Assembly: GCF_023715145.1 (NCBI RefSeq)
Contig: NZ_JAMBNP010000003.1
Span: forward strand, 372,001-436,000
Source of the DNA: Paenibacillus glycanilyticus
GTDB taxonomy: Bacteria > Bacillota > Bacilli > Paenibacillales > Paenibacillaceae
Length of the DNA: 64,000 bases
Reading direction: 5' to 3'
Positions 14,439 to 24,900 of the stretch are shown piece by piece. The stretch's first letter is position 1; every line of letters starts with the position of its first letter. The notes beneath the pieces were generated by a model that saw nothing but the letters and a program-made list of their open reading frames with translations, did not search any database and was not told the DNA's origin. Made by a program: the position numbers and the translations under genes.

Positions 14439-16187
14439 ATGTTTATTGTACTTAAGAAGCTTCGATGGTTTTTTGCGATGAATTGGAAAAGATATACGAT
14501 TGCCTGCGTGCTGCTCATCATCACGGGCTTTCTCGATGTCATTCCGCCGTGGCTGATTGGCCATACGATTGACGGAATCCATCAGGGAAGATTGGACGGC
14601 ACGGGGTTCATGCAGGTGGTTGCGGGCTGGATCGCGGTAACCATCGTTGGCTACGCGATAACTTATGTGTGGCATTATAAATTATTCGGCGGCGCCTTCG
14701 TGCTGGAGCGGCTGCTGCGCTCGAGGCTCATGCGCCATTTCCTCAAGATGACGCCAACCTTCTACGAACGGAACCGGACGGGCGACCTGATGGCCCGCTC
14801 GACGAATGACCTGAACGCGGTTGCCACAACAGCGGGCTTCGGCATTCTGACGCTGATTGACTCGACCTTCTTCATGCTGACGATTCTCGGCATTATGGCG
14901 GCGATGATCAGCGTGAAGCTGACGCTGGCCGCGCTGCTGCCGCTGCCGTTCATCGCGCTTGCGATGAAGCATTTCGGCGGGAAGATCCATGAGCGCTTCA
15001 TGCAGTCGCAGGACGCGTTCGGCGAGCTGAATGACCAGGTGCTCGAATCGGTATCGGGGGTACGGGTTATCCGCGCTTTCGTGCAGGAGGAAGCAAGCCA
15101 GGATCAATTCCGCAAGAAAACGGATGAAGTGTTTCAGAAAAATATCGAGGTGGCCAAGATTGATGCGCTCTTCGAGCCAACAATCAAAGTGCTGGTCGGC
15201 CTTAGTTATCTGATTGGCTTATGCTACGGCGGTTATCTGGTATTCCACAGCGAGATTACGCTTGGCGAGCTGGTTTCCTTTAACGTGTATCTCGGGATGC
15301 TGATCTGGCCGATGTTCGCGATCGGCGAGCTGATTAACATCATGCAGCGCGGTAATGCATCGCTTGACCGGGTAGAGGAAACGCTTGGGTATAAACCGGA
15401 TGTGCAGGATGCGGAGAACACGATTGACGTGACAGCTCCGGCAACGATTGCCTTCGAGGACGTGACGTTCCGTTATCCTTCGTCCGTCGTAGACAACTTG
15501 AGCGATGTGACCATCAGTCTGCGCCAAGGCCAAACGCTGGGTATCGTTGGCCGCACGGGCAGCGGCAAAACAACGCTGCTCAAGCAGCTGCTTCGGGAAT
15601 ATCCGGTTGGCGCCGGAGAGATCAACATTACGGGCCAGCCGCTCGAGAAGCTGCCGATGGAACGGCTTCTTGGCTGGATCGGCTACGTGCCGCAGCAGCC
15701 TATTCTGTTCTCGAAGACCATTCGCGAGAATATTATGTTCGGCAAGAAAGGCGAGGCGACGGAGGAGGATCTGCAGCGCGCGCTTGCAAGGGCATCCTTC
15801 GCCAAGGATATTCAATTCCTGCCTGACGGTCTTGAAACCATGGTTGGCGAGAAGGGCGTTGCGCTCTCCGGCGGCCAGAAGCAGCGGGTAAGCATTGCGC
15901 GCGCGCTGATTGCCGATCCGGACATTTTGATGCTGGATGACGCGCTGTCTGCGGTAGACGGCCGGACGGAAGCCGAAATTATCGAAGGCATCCGTACCGA
16001 GCGCGCCGGCAAAACAACGCTGATTACGACTCACCGTCTGTCTGCCGTACAGCATGCCGACCATATCGTCGTGCTGGATGAAGGACGAATCGTGCAGCAG
16101 GGCACCCATGATCATCTTGTGAAGCAGGATGGCTGGTACAAGGAGCAGTATGAGCGGCAGCAGCTGGAGTCGCTTATTGAATCATAG
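14439..16187 (+). CDS. ABC multidrug exporter half, BmrC/YheI-like
   Basis: A 582-residue type-I ABC exporter half. It has six transmembrane helices (to ~320), then an ATPase with Walker A GRTGSGKTT, signature LSGGQKQRVS, Walker B ILMLDDALSAVD and an H-loop TTHRLS. The residue after Walker B is Asp instead of the catalytic Glu. That degenerate-site pattern is typical of one partner in heterodimeric exporters such as BmrCD and LmrCD. Start 14439 (MFIVLKKLRWFF) matches YheI starts; GGGAGGTG lies 13 nt upstream. Transcription must pass two leader terminators. Confidence 0.9.
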   Translation: MFIVLKKLRWFFAMNWKRYTIACVLLIITGFLDVIPPWLIGHTIDGIHQGRLDGTGFMQVVAGWIAVTIVGYAITYVWHYKLFGGAFVLERLLRSRLMRHFLKMTPTFYERNRTGDLMARSTNDLNAVATTAGFGILTLIDSTFFMLTILGIMAAMISVKLTLAALLPLPFIALAMKHFGGKIHERFMQSQDAFGELNDQVLESVSGVRVIRAFVQEEASQDQFRKKTDEVFQKNIEVAKIDALFEPTIKVLVGLSYLIGLCYGGYLVFHSEITLGELVSFNVYLGMLIWPMFAIGELINIMQRGNASLDRVEETLGYKPDVQDAENTIDVTAPATIAFEDVTFRYPSSVVDNLSDVTISLRQGQTLGIVGRTGSGKTTLLKQLLREYPVGAGEINITGQPLEKLPMERLLGWIGYVPQQPILFSKTIRENIMFGKKGEATEEDLQRALARASFAKDIQFLPDGLETMVGEKGVALSGGQKQRVSIARALIADPDILMLDDALSAVDGRTEAEIIEGIRTERAGKTTLITTHRLSAVQHADHIVVLDEGRIVQQGTHDHLVKQDGWYKEQYERQQLESLIES

Positions 16188-16209
16188 GAAAGAGAGGCGT
16201 TTACGAACA

Positions 16210-18237
16210 ATGGGTCAAACAGGTAAACGATTGTTTCAATACGCCATGCTTTATAAAAAACCGATCATTGGAGCGCTTATTCTGCTCCTGCTGGCCGTGT
16301 GCGCGGAGCTGGCGGGGCCGTTTATCGCCAAGCGGATGATCGATCAGAATATTCTCGGCATCGAGAAAAGCTGGTACGAGACGCCCGGGGATGAGCCTTA
16401 TGCGGTCTCTTATAAAGATAAATGGTATAAACGCGAAGACCACTTCGCAGCCGGCGAGGCAAAAGGCACGGAGGTGCATTTGCTGCAGGCGGGCAGAAAA
16501 TTTTATTGGTATGAAGGCGCCCTTCCGGCCGTGGAAGGCGTGCGCAGGGTGACGGACAATCAAATGACCGTCACCGACAAAACAACCGGGGAAACAGCGG
16601 CGTTCGCGGTAACGTTAATTTCCGCTAAGGAGCTGTATCAGTTCTATAAGCCGGAAATTCCGAGCCTAATGAAGCTGGCGGGCTTGTATGTCGGGCTGCT
16701 CCTGCTTGGCGCGGTATTCACGTATGGCCAGCGGCTTCTGCTGCAGACCTCCGCGAACCGCATTGTCCGGCGGATGCGCAATGACGTATTTGCTCATACG
16801 CAGCGGCTTCCGGTTAACTACTTCGATACGCTGGCCGCGGGGCAGGTCGTATCGCGGATTACGAATGATACGGAGGCCATCCGCGAGCTGTACGTGGCGG
16901 TTCTGGCGAATTTCTTCTCCGCGATCGTGTATATGACGGCGATCTACGGGGCCTTGTTCCTGCTTGATCCGCGTTTAGCGCTCTTCGCGCTGCCGCTTGT
17001 GCCGATTCTTCTTGTCTGGATTAAGCTGTACCGGCGGTTTGCCGCCCGCTACAACCGGATTATCCGGACGAAGCTGAGCGAGATCAACGCGATGATCAAC
17101 GAATCGATTCAAGGGATGGCTATCATTCAGGCGTTCCGCCGTCAGAAAGAGACGTTTAAAGAATTCGACGAGCTGAACGAGCATTATTTTACGTATCAGA
17201 ACAAGCTGCTGAGCTTGAACTCGATTACGTCGCATAACCTGGTGAACGTCGTGCGGAATATCATTTTCCTCGTCGTAATCTGGTTCTTCTGGGGTGATTG
17301 GTTTGGCGCTGCGATCGGGGTTGGCGTACTATATGCGTTTGTCGACCTGATGAACCGGATGTTCCAGCCGATCGTTGGCGTCGTGAACCAGCTGTCCAAT
17401 CTAGAGACGGCAAGGGTGTCCGCGGAGCGGGTGTTTACGCTGATGGATCAGCCGGGCGTAGAAGTGAAGCAGGGCACGATGGAGCGTTATAAAGGCGAAG
17501 TGAAATTCGAGGACGTTTCTTTTGCTTACAAGAAGGATGAGTATGTGCTGAAAAACATCTCCTTCACCGCCCGTCAAGGCCAGACGGTTGCACTTGTTGG
17601 CCATACAGGCTCCGGCAAAAGCTCCATTATGAACCTGCTGTTCCGGTTCTATGACTCGAACGAAGGCAGCATTATCATTGACGGCATGGATGTGCTGGAT
17701 ATTCCGAAGCAGCATCTGCGTCAGCATATGGGCATTGTGCTGCAGGATCCGTTCCTGTTCACCGGTACGATCGCGTCGAATATAAGCTTGAACAATCCGG
17801 CGATCAGCCGGGAGCGGGTGGAGCAGGCGCTCCGCGACGTGGGAGCTTACGAGATGTTCGCGCAGCTTCCCGGCGGCATTGATGCCGAGGTCATCGAGAA
17901 GGGCAGCACGCTATCTGCGGGACAGCGTCAGCTGATCTCGTTCGCAAGGGCTCTTGCTTATGATCCGGCGATTCTGATTCTTGATGAAGCAACGGCCAGC
18001 ATTGATACAGAGACAGAGGCCATTATTCAAGAAGCGCTTGATGTACTGAAGAAGGGCCGTACGACGTTTGTGATTGCGCACCGCTTGTCGACGATCCGCC
18101 AGGCGGATCAGATTCTGGTGCTAGACCGCGGCCGCATCGTGGAGCGCGGCGACCATGACGAGCTGATGGAGCATCGCGGCAAATATTACGCGATGTACCA
18201 GCTGCAGCAGGGCAGCGGCGCCGTAACGGCTTCCTGA
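16210..18237 (+). CDS. ABC multidrug exporter half, BmrD/YheH-like
   Basis: A 675-residue partner of the preceding gene, 22 nt downstream. Between helices 1 and 2 it carries a ~100-residue extracellular insertion (residues ~45-150), the YheH/BmrD hallmark. The ATPase has Walker A GHTGSGKSS, a divergent signature LSAGQRQLIS and Walker B LILDEATASID with the catalytic Glu. Together the two form a heterodimeric exporter with one consensus ATP site. Start ATG 16210 follows GGAAAGAGAGG. Confidence 0.92.
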   Translation: MGQTGKRLFQYAMLYKKPIIGALILLLLAVCAELAGPFIAKRMIDQNILGIEKSWYETPGDEPYAVSYKDKWYKREDHFAAGEAKGTEVHLLQAGRKFYWYEGALPAVEGVRRVTDNQMTVTDKTTGETAAFAVTLISAKELYQFYKPEIPSLMKLAGLYVGLLLLGAVFTYGQRLLLQTSANRIVRRMRNDVFAHTQRLPVNYFDTLAAGQVVSRITNDTEAIRELYVAVLANFFSAIVYMTAIYGALFLLDPRLALFALPLVPILLVWIKLYRRFAARYNRIIRTKLSEINAMINESIQGMAIIQAFRRQKETFKEFDELNEHYFTYQNKLLSLNSITSHNLVNVVRNIIFLVVIWFFWGDWFGAAIGVGVLYAFVDLMNRMFQPIVGVVNQLSNLETARVSAERVFTLMDQPGVEVKQGTMERYKGEVKFEDVSFAYKKDEYVLKNISFTARQGQTVALVGHTGSGKSSIMNLLFRFYDSNEGSIIIDGMDVLDIPKQHLRQHMGIVLQDPFLFTGTIASNISLNNPAISRERVEQALRDVGAYEMFAQLPGGIDAEVIEKGSTLSAGQRQLISFARALAYDPAILILDEATASIDTETEAIIQEALDVLKKGRTTFVIAHRLSTIRQADQILVLDRGRIVERGDHDELMEHRGKYYAMYQLQQGSGAVTAS

Positions 18238-18282
18238 TGATAAAGCGGGACAGGGGAAGGGTTCTCCCCTGTTCCAGCCAAG

Positions 18283-18328
18283 AAAAAGCACCTCCCGGCA
18301 GCCGTTTGGCGTGCTGGAGGTGCTTTTT
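18283..18328 (+). terminator. Intrinsic terminator, exporter operon / chemoreceptor
   Basis: AAAAAGCACCTCC pairs with GGAGGTGCTTTTT. It lies between convergent genes and can act on both strands. A second hairpin, ACAGGGGA/TCCCCTGT, precedes it. Confidence 0.9.
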
Positions 18329-18336
18329 GCTTAGTC

Positions 18337-20085
18337 TTATTCGGTCTTAAACGTATCGATAGCCTTGTTCAGCTCGGAGGCGAGGCTGCGGAGCTGCGCG
18401 GAGGAGCTTGCAACCTCCTGCATGGAGGCCAGCTGCTCTTCGGAGGCGGCAGCAACCCGCTGGGACTGAACGGAGGAGGCTTCGGCGATATGCTCCAGCT
18501 GATCAAGCGAGGCAGCAATCTCTTCGCTGCCTGCCGACATTTGCTCGGATGCGGCGGAGACCTCCTGGATTTGGGAAGAGACCTGGCGGATGGCTTCGCG
18601 GATGGAACGGAACGATTCGCCTGCCTGATGGGTAACGGTCGATCCTTCGCGGGCGCCTTCGGCTGCTTTTTCCATTACGATTACGGCTTCGCTGGTGCGG
18701 CTGCTGATGCCGCTTAGGATATCGCTGATCTGGTCCGAGGATTCCTTCGAGCGTTCAGCCAGCTTGCGGATTTCATGGGCGACAACGCTAAAGCCTTTGC
18801 CATGCTCGCCGGCCCGCGCGGCTTCGATAGAAGCGTTAAGGGCAAGCAGGTTGGTTTGTTTGGACACGTCCCCGATCATTTCGAGAATCGACCCGATCTG
18901 GCTGTTCATTTGCTGAAGCTCCTGCATGACAGTGACCGTTTCATTCACGTTCTGCTCAATGACCTGCATTTGGCTGACCGTCCGGTTAATAACGGTATCC
19001 CCGGCATTGGCAAGCTCGGAGGCGTCTGCGGCAAGCTCGGAAACGGATGAGGAGGACTCCGCAATCCGCTGGATGCCAACGGTCATCTCATTCATGGCGC
19101 GCTGGCATTCCTGGAAGCTCTGGAGCTGCGTATCTGCCCCTGCCGCAACCTCCTGAATCGCATGGGCGACTTCCTCTGTGGCGCGCGAGGTCTGCTCGGC
19201 GCTTTCTTGCATGATGGAGGAGGAGCCGGAAACCTCTCCCGATGTGGCGCGAATCTGGCCGGCCAGCTGGCGGAGGCTGACAATCATTTCGTTAAAAGCG
19301 CTGGAGGCTTGGCCTATCTCGTTGCCCGTCGTGACCGGTACGGTGACGGTTAGATCTCCTTTTGCGGCCAGTGCCGCCACTTGGCTGAGACGCTTCAGGG
19401 GCTTAATGGCGTACCGCACGAAAAGCACGATGAGAATCACGGCAATTACATCGCAGATAATCCCGATGTTGATAACCTGCCACATCCGGCGGTTAAGCTC
19501 GGCTTGCACGCTGTCGTAATCGAAGTCCGCGCCAAACACCGCAATCGTTTTGTTGTTGTTGTCTTTAAGCGCTAACAGATAGGTAACCCATGTCCCCATC
19601 TCGTCTTCGTATGTGTCCAGCTTGGCAAAGCCGTCTTTCATGACCTTGTCGTAGCCTTCTCCGAACTGGGGGGATAGCTCGTACGGGGTTCCCGGCATGA
19701 TTCCCGCCTGCGTAAGGGCCTCCGTGCCCTGAAGCGTGGTGAGATAGGCTTTTCCTTCCTTCTCGACCTTATCCGGCTGCAAAATATAGACATTGGATAT
19801 CTGATCATTGGAATTCATTGCTTCAAGGAATAACGATAAATTGTGAAAGGCGTAAGAGCCTTGCGTTTTTCCTGTTTTCAGCTGTTCCTGCGCAGAAGTG
19901 ACGAGGTCGATTCTGGCATAGGTAATATTGCCGAGAGTTTTGACCGTGCGGGACATTTCGTCGAAATAGGCATCCTTCTGATTGCTTGTCGTAATGGAGA
20001 CCATTGCCCCGATTGTAGCCAGAAATAGAAGGGCAAGCACAACGGAGCTGACGAGCGCTAAACTGGTTTTTCTCTTCGTAAACAT
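18337..20085 (-). CDS. Methyl-accepting chemotaxis protein
   Basis: A 582-residue chemoreceptor. It has TM1 (~10-30), an extracellular sensor domain of ~160 residues, TM2 (~195-215), then HAMP ([20 protein letters not shown]). The cytoplasmic coiled-coil contains the conserved tip ([20 protein letters not shown]). Glu/Gln/Ala-rich flanks offer methylation sites. The ligand is unknown; the sensor looks like a single Cache-type fold. Start 20085 is chosen because GAGGGATATC lies 8 nt upstream; the 15 preceding in-frame codons lack a site. It is monocistronic and convergent with the exporter operon. Confidence 0.9.
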   Translation of the reverse strand: MFTKRKTSLALVSSVVLALLFLATIGAMVSITTSNQKDAYFDEMSRTVKTLGNITYARIDLVTSAQEQLKTGKTQGSYAFHNLSLFLEAMNSNDQISNVYILQPDKVEKEGKAYLTTLQGTEALTQAGIMPGTPYELSPQFGEGYDKVMKDGFAKLDTYEDEMGTWVTYLLALKDNNNKTIAVFGADFDYDSVQAELNRRMWQVINIGIICDVIAVILIVLFVRYAIKPLKRLSQVAALAAKGDLTVTVPVTTGNEIGQASSAFNEMIVSLRQLAGQIRATSGEVSGSSSIMQESAEQTSRATEEVAHAIQEVAAGADTQLQSFQECQRAMNEMTVGIQRIAESSSSVSELAADASELANAGDTVINRTVSQMQVIEQNVNETVTVMQELQQMNSQIGSILEMIGDVSKQTNLLALNASIEAARAGEHGKGFSVVAHEIRKLAERSKESSDQISDILSGISSRTSEAVIVMEKAAEGAREGSTVTHQAGESFRSIREAIRQVSSQIQEVSAASEQMSAGSEEIAASLDQLEHIAEASSVQSQRVAAASEEQLASMQEVASSSAQLRSLASELNKAIDTFKTE

Positions 20086-20376
20086 TCGATATCCCTCGTT
20101 CTGTATGTAGTTGCTCGGCTGCTTGAACAAAGTTGTTGTAGTCTACAACCAACTATAGTAGCCAAATGTTAGATAAGTTCGCGAGCCTAGGTTAGAAAAG
20201 TATTTGGCAGCGTACCTTCCTTCTTTTTTTCGGCCTATTCAGGTCCGGAGTTTAGTTCTGAGACTATTCTAATTTTTGACAAAAGCCAAAAAGCCCGCGA
20301 TGTTCAAAGTCCGTTCATGCAAGGGGACTACAATGGGAGGGTGAATGATCATCCTGGGTTGAAAGGCGGAACCATT
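20086..20376. other. Divergent intergenic region, chemoreceptor / small secreted protein
   Basis: No gene is seen. A TTGACA-like hexamer near 20275 lacks a convincing -10. TACAAT near 20330 is a possible -10 for the following gene. No operator-like repeats were recognised. Confidence 0.4.
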
Positions 20377-20595
20377 ATGCGGAGAAGAAGTAAAGCGTTC
20401 GCTGCCAGCCTCATGGCACTTACCCTCGCGCTTGGCGGAGGTATCCTGGCTAATGCCATAGGCTCGGACCCGTCCGTATCGGCATCCTCGTCCGAAGATT
20501 CGGGCATGCAGCCGGATAGCTCGGCGATTGCGGACAAGCCCCTTGATTCAAAGAGCTTTGCGGGTGGGAAAGGGACTAGCGGAACAGACCGGTAA
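20377..20595 (+). CDS. Small secreted Ser/Asp-rich protein (72 aa)
   Basis: ATG 20377 follows AAGGCGG. Residues 1-28 form a classical signal peptide (MRRRSKAF then a hydrophobic core), and the remaining ~44 residues are low-complexity Ser/Ala/Asp/Gly. No family is recognised. It may be a secreted peptide or a small cell-wall protein; the coding call rests on the signal peptide and start site. Confidence 0.55.
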   Translation: MRRRSKAFAASLMALTLALGGGILANAIGSDPSVSASSSEDSGMQPDSSAIADKPLDSKSFAGGKGTSGTDR

Positions 20596-20697
20596 CGGGT
20601 TGGCGGAGCCGGGCGGCAGCCAGCATGATTGGCTTAAAGTTCAATCACGGCTTTATAAAAAGACGCGGTGCGCGCCGACCGCCGCATGCAGCGCCGC

Positions 20698-20738
20698 AAA
20701 AAAAAGGACGGAGCAGAAATCTGCCCCGTCCTTTTTTT
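20698..20738. terminator. Bidirectional intrinsic terminator
   Basis: A-run, GGACGG, GCAG, loop, CTGC, CCGTCC, seven T residues. Serves convergent genes on both sides. Confidence 0.92.
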
Positions 20739-20746
20739 GCGCCTAT

Positions 20747-21310
20747 CTACGCCTTCATCACGTCGTGGTCGACGTAACGCTCGCCGTTCAGCTCGCTGAT
20801 GATGTTGATGGCTGCTTTGGCGCCGTCGCCTGCGGTAATGACCGCATGCACGCTTACGCCCGCAACCGTACCCGCGGCCCATACGCCGGCCAGGCTTGTG
20901 CGGCCAGCCGCATCGACGTCCACCACGGTTTTGATCCGCGGCTCCGTGCCCGGCTTCGTTGCAACGCCAATGTGCTCCGCCAGATCAACCAGAGCGCCTG
21001 TCGCGAGCAGGACATGCTTTGCTTCGTATGCACCCTGATCCGTTACGACGGACAAGCCGCCTTCGATTGGCGTTACTCCGGTAACGGTCTCTTCTTTTAA
21101 CTCCGCGCCAAGCTTGACCGCTTGCTTCTTGCCTGTATCCACCAGATCAGGCCCGCCGATTTCGGCGATGCCGTAATAATTCTCGAACCATGCCCGCTTC
21201 GTCATCCCTTTGTTGTTCTCAAACAACAGGGTTTTCTTGCCTGCTTTCGCCGTAAAGATTGCTGCGCTTGCACCGGCAGGACCGGCGCCGATTACGATGA
21301 TATCGTACAT
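20747..21310 (-). CDS. Short FAD-dependent oxidoreductase (thioredoxin-reductase-like)
   Basis: Only 187 residues. It starts with a Rossmann FAD motif (IIVIGAGPAGASAAIFTAK) and keeps the second FAD-binding motif near the end (GVWAAGTVAGVSVHAVITAGDGAKAA). The NADPH domain with the CxxC pair of thioredoxin reductase is absent; the two FAD halves are joined directly by a short strand region with LLATGALVDLA. The gene is intact at both ends, so this is a natural compact form and not a truncation. Substrate unknown. Confidence 0.8.
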   Translation of the reverse strand: MYDIIVIGAGPAGASAAIFTAKAGKKTLLFENNKGMTKRAWFENYYGIAEIGGPDLVDTGKKQAVKLGAELKEETVTGVTPIEGGLSVVTDQGAYEAKHVLLATGALVDLAEHIGVATKPGTEPRIKTVVDVDAAGRTSLAGVWAAGTVAGVSVHAVITAGDGAKAAINIISELNGERYVDHDVMKA

Positions 21311-21427
21311 AATTCCAGCCTCCTACGAAGATAATGGTAAGTTCAACCATAGTATAAGCCTGCCGCGGGGGACAAGCAATCGAGCCGGTCTTTTCATAAA
21401 ATTTTCAAATTATTTCCTGTTTATTGG

Positions 21428-21481
21428 TTGACTCGCAACTTATCCTTTTGTTATAGTTCTACTGTCGAATAGTTCTACAGT
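21428..21481 (+). promoter_or_regulatory. Promoter and likely MarR operator
   Basis: TTGACT (21428-21433), 18-nt spacer, TATAGT (21452-21457). Direct repeats TAGTTCTACTGT (21454-21465) and TAGTTCTACAGT (21470-21481), 16 bp apart, overlap the -10 and start site. ACTGT/ACAGT also form an inverted repeat. The placement suits autorepression by the MarR protein. Confidence 0.7.
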
Positions 21482-21518
21482 AAAACTAAATGATTCGAAA
21501 AACGAGAGGGATACAGAT

Positions 21519-21995
21519 ATGGTTATAGACAACGAAATGCTGGGGCAGCTCATTCGGCGATACGAAGGGGCTCATTTCACCGTGGAGCGCAGGCTTACCG
21601 CGATGCTCCGCGATTTGATGCCGGAGGAGCTGACGTTTGACCAGTCCTCGACGCTGCGTTATTTGCGAACGGTGGGGGTGTGCACCTCTACCGAGCTAGC
21701 GGATACGTTCTGCGTGGGCAAAAGCTCGATTACCGCCATCATTACGCGGTTATTCGATAAACAGCTGCTGGAGAGACTGCCCGATGAGAAGGACCGCCGG
21801 GTTACGCTGCTACGGCTGACCGAAGAAGGAGAGCGGATGGCCGATGCGGTTGAGCGCAAGATCCAGGAGCTCATCGCGAAGTACCTGCAGCATTTTGACG
21901 AGCAGGAAGCTCTGGCGTTTATTGAGACTTATGAAAAGCTGGCCATGGTTATGTCACAACCGCCGGGAGATGGAGAGGAGTCAGAGAAAAAATGA
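21519..21995 (+). CDS. MarR-family transcriptional regulator
   Basis: A 158-residue winged-helix protein. HTH region: CTSTELADTFCVGKSSITAIITRL; wing: DEKDRRVTLLRLTEEG. It overlaps the following MMPL exporter by 4 nt (ATGA), so it probably represses this two-gene operon and is released by an exported compound. RBS GAGAGGG. Confidence 0.9.
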   Translation: MVIDNEMLGQLIRRYEGAHFTVERRLTAMLRDLMPEELTFDQSSTLRYLRTVGVCTSTELADTFCVGKSSITAIITRLFDKQLLERLPDEKDRRVTLLRLTEEGERMADAVERKIQELIAKYLQHFDEQEALAFIETYEKLAMVMSQPPGDGEESEKK

Positions 21996-24900
21996 AGACG
22001 GTCATCAAAGCAAGATGGATTCTCCTTGTTGTTTGGATTGCGGTGATGGCGGGCTTGATGCTGAGCGCGCCCAACATGCAGGAGCTTGTCCGCGAGAAGG
22101 GGCAGGTGAACGTGCCGGGCGGTTATTCCTCAACAATCGCCTCGGACATGGAGAAGGAGATTGGGACCAAGGATTCCGGGGGCGGCGGCGCTTCTACCGT
22201 ATTGGTATTCCATAAAGACGGCGGCTTGTCCGAGGGCGATCTGGCCAGCGTGCAAGGCGGCATTAACAAGCTGAAGGAGGACAAAGACGAGCTGCGGATC
22301 ATTTCGCTGACGACGTATTTCGATACGCCGGATCTGGCGAAGCAGATGGTCTCGGAGGATGGCTCGACGGTGCTCGCGCTCGTTAACGTGAATCTGGACG
22401 GAGCGGAGCTGGCGCAGGTCCGCGATCATCTGTACGACGCGCTCAAAGACGTGAAGGTCGAGCATTATTACACAGGCAACTGGCTCATCTCGGAGGACGT
22501 TGTAACGAGCTCCCAGGAAGGGCTGAAGAAAACCGAATTTATTACGGTAGGCTTCATTCTTATTATCTTGTTTGTTGTGTTCCGCTCGGCGGTGGCGCCT
22601 ATCGTACCACTTCTGACCGTTGGTTTTACTTACATGGTGACACAGTCGATTGTCGCATTTCTCGTCAAATATTTGGATTTCCCTTTATCCAACTTTACGC
22701 AAATCTTCCTCGTTGCCGTATTGTTCGGGATCGGGACGGATTATTGCATTCTTCTGATCAGCCGCTTCAAGGAAGAGCTGTCGCACCGCGGCGGCAATAT
22801 CCCGGAGTCAATTGTGGCTACTTACAAAACGGCAGGCAGAACCGTCTTGTTCTCCGGTCTTGCCGTACTGGTCGGCTTCGCCTCGATTGGCTTCTCAACC
22901 TTTATCCTGTACCGCTCGGCGGTAGCGGTAGCTGTCGGAATCGCGGTGCTGCTGCTCGCTTTGTTCACGATCGTGCCGTTCTTCATGGCCGTGCTTGGAC
23001 CCAAGCTGTTCTGGCCGTCCAAAGGCTCGCTTGAGCATAAGCCAAGCGGCTTGTGGGGAGCAGTGGGCAGCTTCTCGCTGAAACGCCCGCTTTGGGCGCT
23101 GGTTATTTTGGCGGTGCTGATTGTGCCCTTCCTAACCGCTTACAAAGGCTCCTTGTCCTTCAACTCGCTCGACGAGATTGGCGACAAATACGATTCGGTC
23201 AAAGCGTTTAACATCATCGCGGACGGCTTTGGCCCGGGTGAATCCCTCCCGACCACGGTTGTTGTGAAATCGGAAGAACCGCTGGATACATCGGATGGGC
23301 TGGCGGCACTCGAGCAGATCAGCCGCGAGCTTGGCAAGGTTGAAGGCGTAAAGGTTGTCCGCAGCGCAACGCGCCCTACGGGCGATGCGATGGATGATTT
23401 CCTCGTATCCGATCAGGTTGGAACACTGGAGGATGGCCTTGGTCAGAGTGGCGACGGACTGGGCAAGATTGGCTCCGGCTTATCCGATGCCAGCTCCGAG
23501 CTAAGCAAGAACGGTCCGAAGCTGAATGATGCCGCCGACGGCGCGGGCAAGCTGGTGGACGGCACCAACGCGCTGAAGAATGGCATCAACCAGCTGGGTG
23601 ACGGACTGAAGCAGATTGAACGCGGTCTGCGAGACGGATCCTCCGGCGCGAAAGAATTAACGAGCGGATTGAAGCAGGCGAAAGCAAGCGCCGATCAGCT
23701 TGCGGCGGCAAGCCGGGATTTGCTCGGTGGCTACCAGCAGGCGGGGACCGGATTGACGCAGTTATCGCAGGCGTATCAATCGGCTGCCTCTGAACAAGCG
23801 AAGCTTGCGGACGGCCTGTCGAGTCTTGAGCAGGGCATCTCCGGCCTTGCCGCAACACATCCGGAGCTGGCTGACGACGCGGCTTATCAGCAGGCGTTAA
23901 GCTCGGTGAAGCAGCTGGGCCAGGATGCGACGGGCATCAGCGGCCAGCTGTCCCAGCTGAATAAGCAGCTGGCGGGCGTGAGCGGAGGGCTGGAGCAAGC
24001 GAATGCCGGCTACGAGCAGGCGGCTGGCGGGCAAGCTGCACTGGCGGCGGGTCTTGCCAAGCTGGCCGACGGTATTTCCGAACTGCAGCAGGGCATTGAG
24101 CAAGCGGCTGACGGCCAAGGCCGGATCGTATTGAAGCTGCCTGGCGTAACGCAAGGTCTGGATCAGCTCTCGAGCGGGCAAAAGGAGCTGCAGTCCGGCT
24201 TCGCGGAGCTGAACAGCCAGCTGGGACAGCTGACGGACGGACTTGACCAAAGCGTTAGTGGCCTAACGCAAGTGACGGACGGCTTGTCGTCCGCAAAAGG
24301 TTATTTAAGCGAGCTTTCCGCTTCGTCAAACAAACAGATGACGGGCTGGTTTATTCCGGACGAGGCGATCAAGAATGGCGAGTTCCAGCAGGCGCTAAAC
24401 GTGTATATGTCCGAGGACCGAAGGTCGGCGAAGTTTGACGTTGTCTTCAGCGGCAATCCTTACGAGGAAGAAACCATGTCGCAGATTGACGATCTGGAGG
24501 CTGCGGTAGGACGCGGCGTGCAAGGGACCGCCTATGACGGTCGCGTAACTTATGCCGTTGGCGGCGTCTCCAGCATGAATAACGATTTGAGCCATATTTC
24601 GAATGCGGATTATTCCCGTACGGTGATGCTCATGATTATCGGGATTTCGATTATTCTCATTATTCTGTTCCGTTCGATTATCATGCCGCTCTATATGATC
24701 GCTTCGCTTCTCGTGACGTTCTATACGTCGATGGCGATTACCGAGGTGATTTTCGTGAAAATGCTTGGCCATACCGGCATCAGCTGGGCTGTTCCGTTCT
24801 TCGGCTTCGTCATGCTCGTGGCGCTTGGCATCGACTACAGCATCTTCCTCATGGACCGCTTCAAGGAGTACCGCGATCAAATGTCTCCTGCCGAAGCGAT

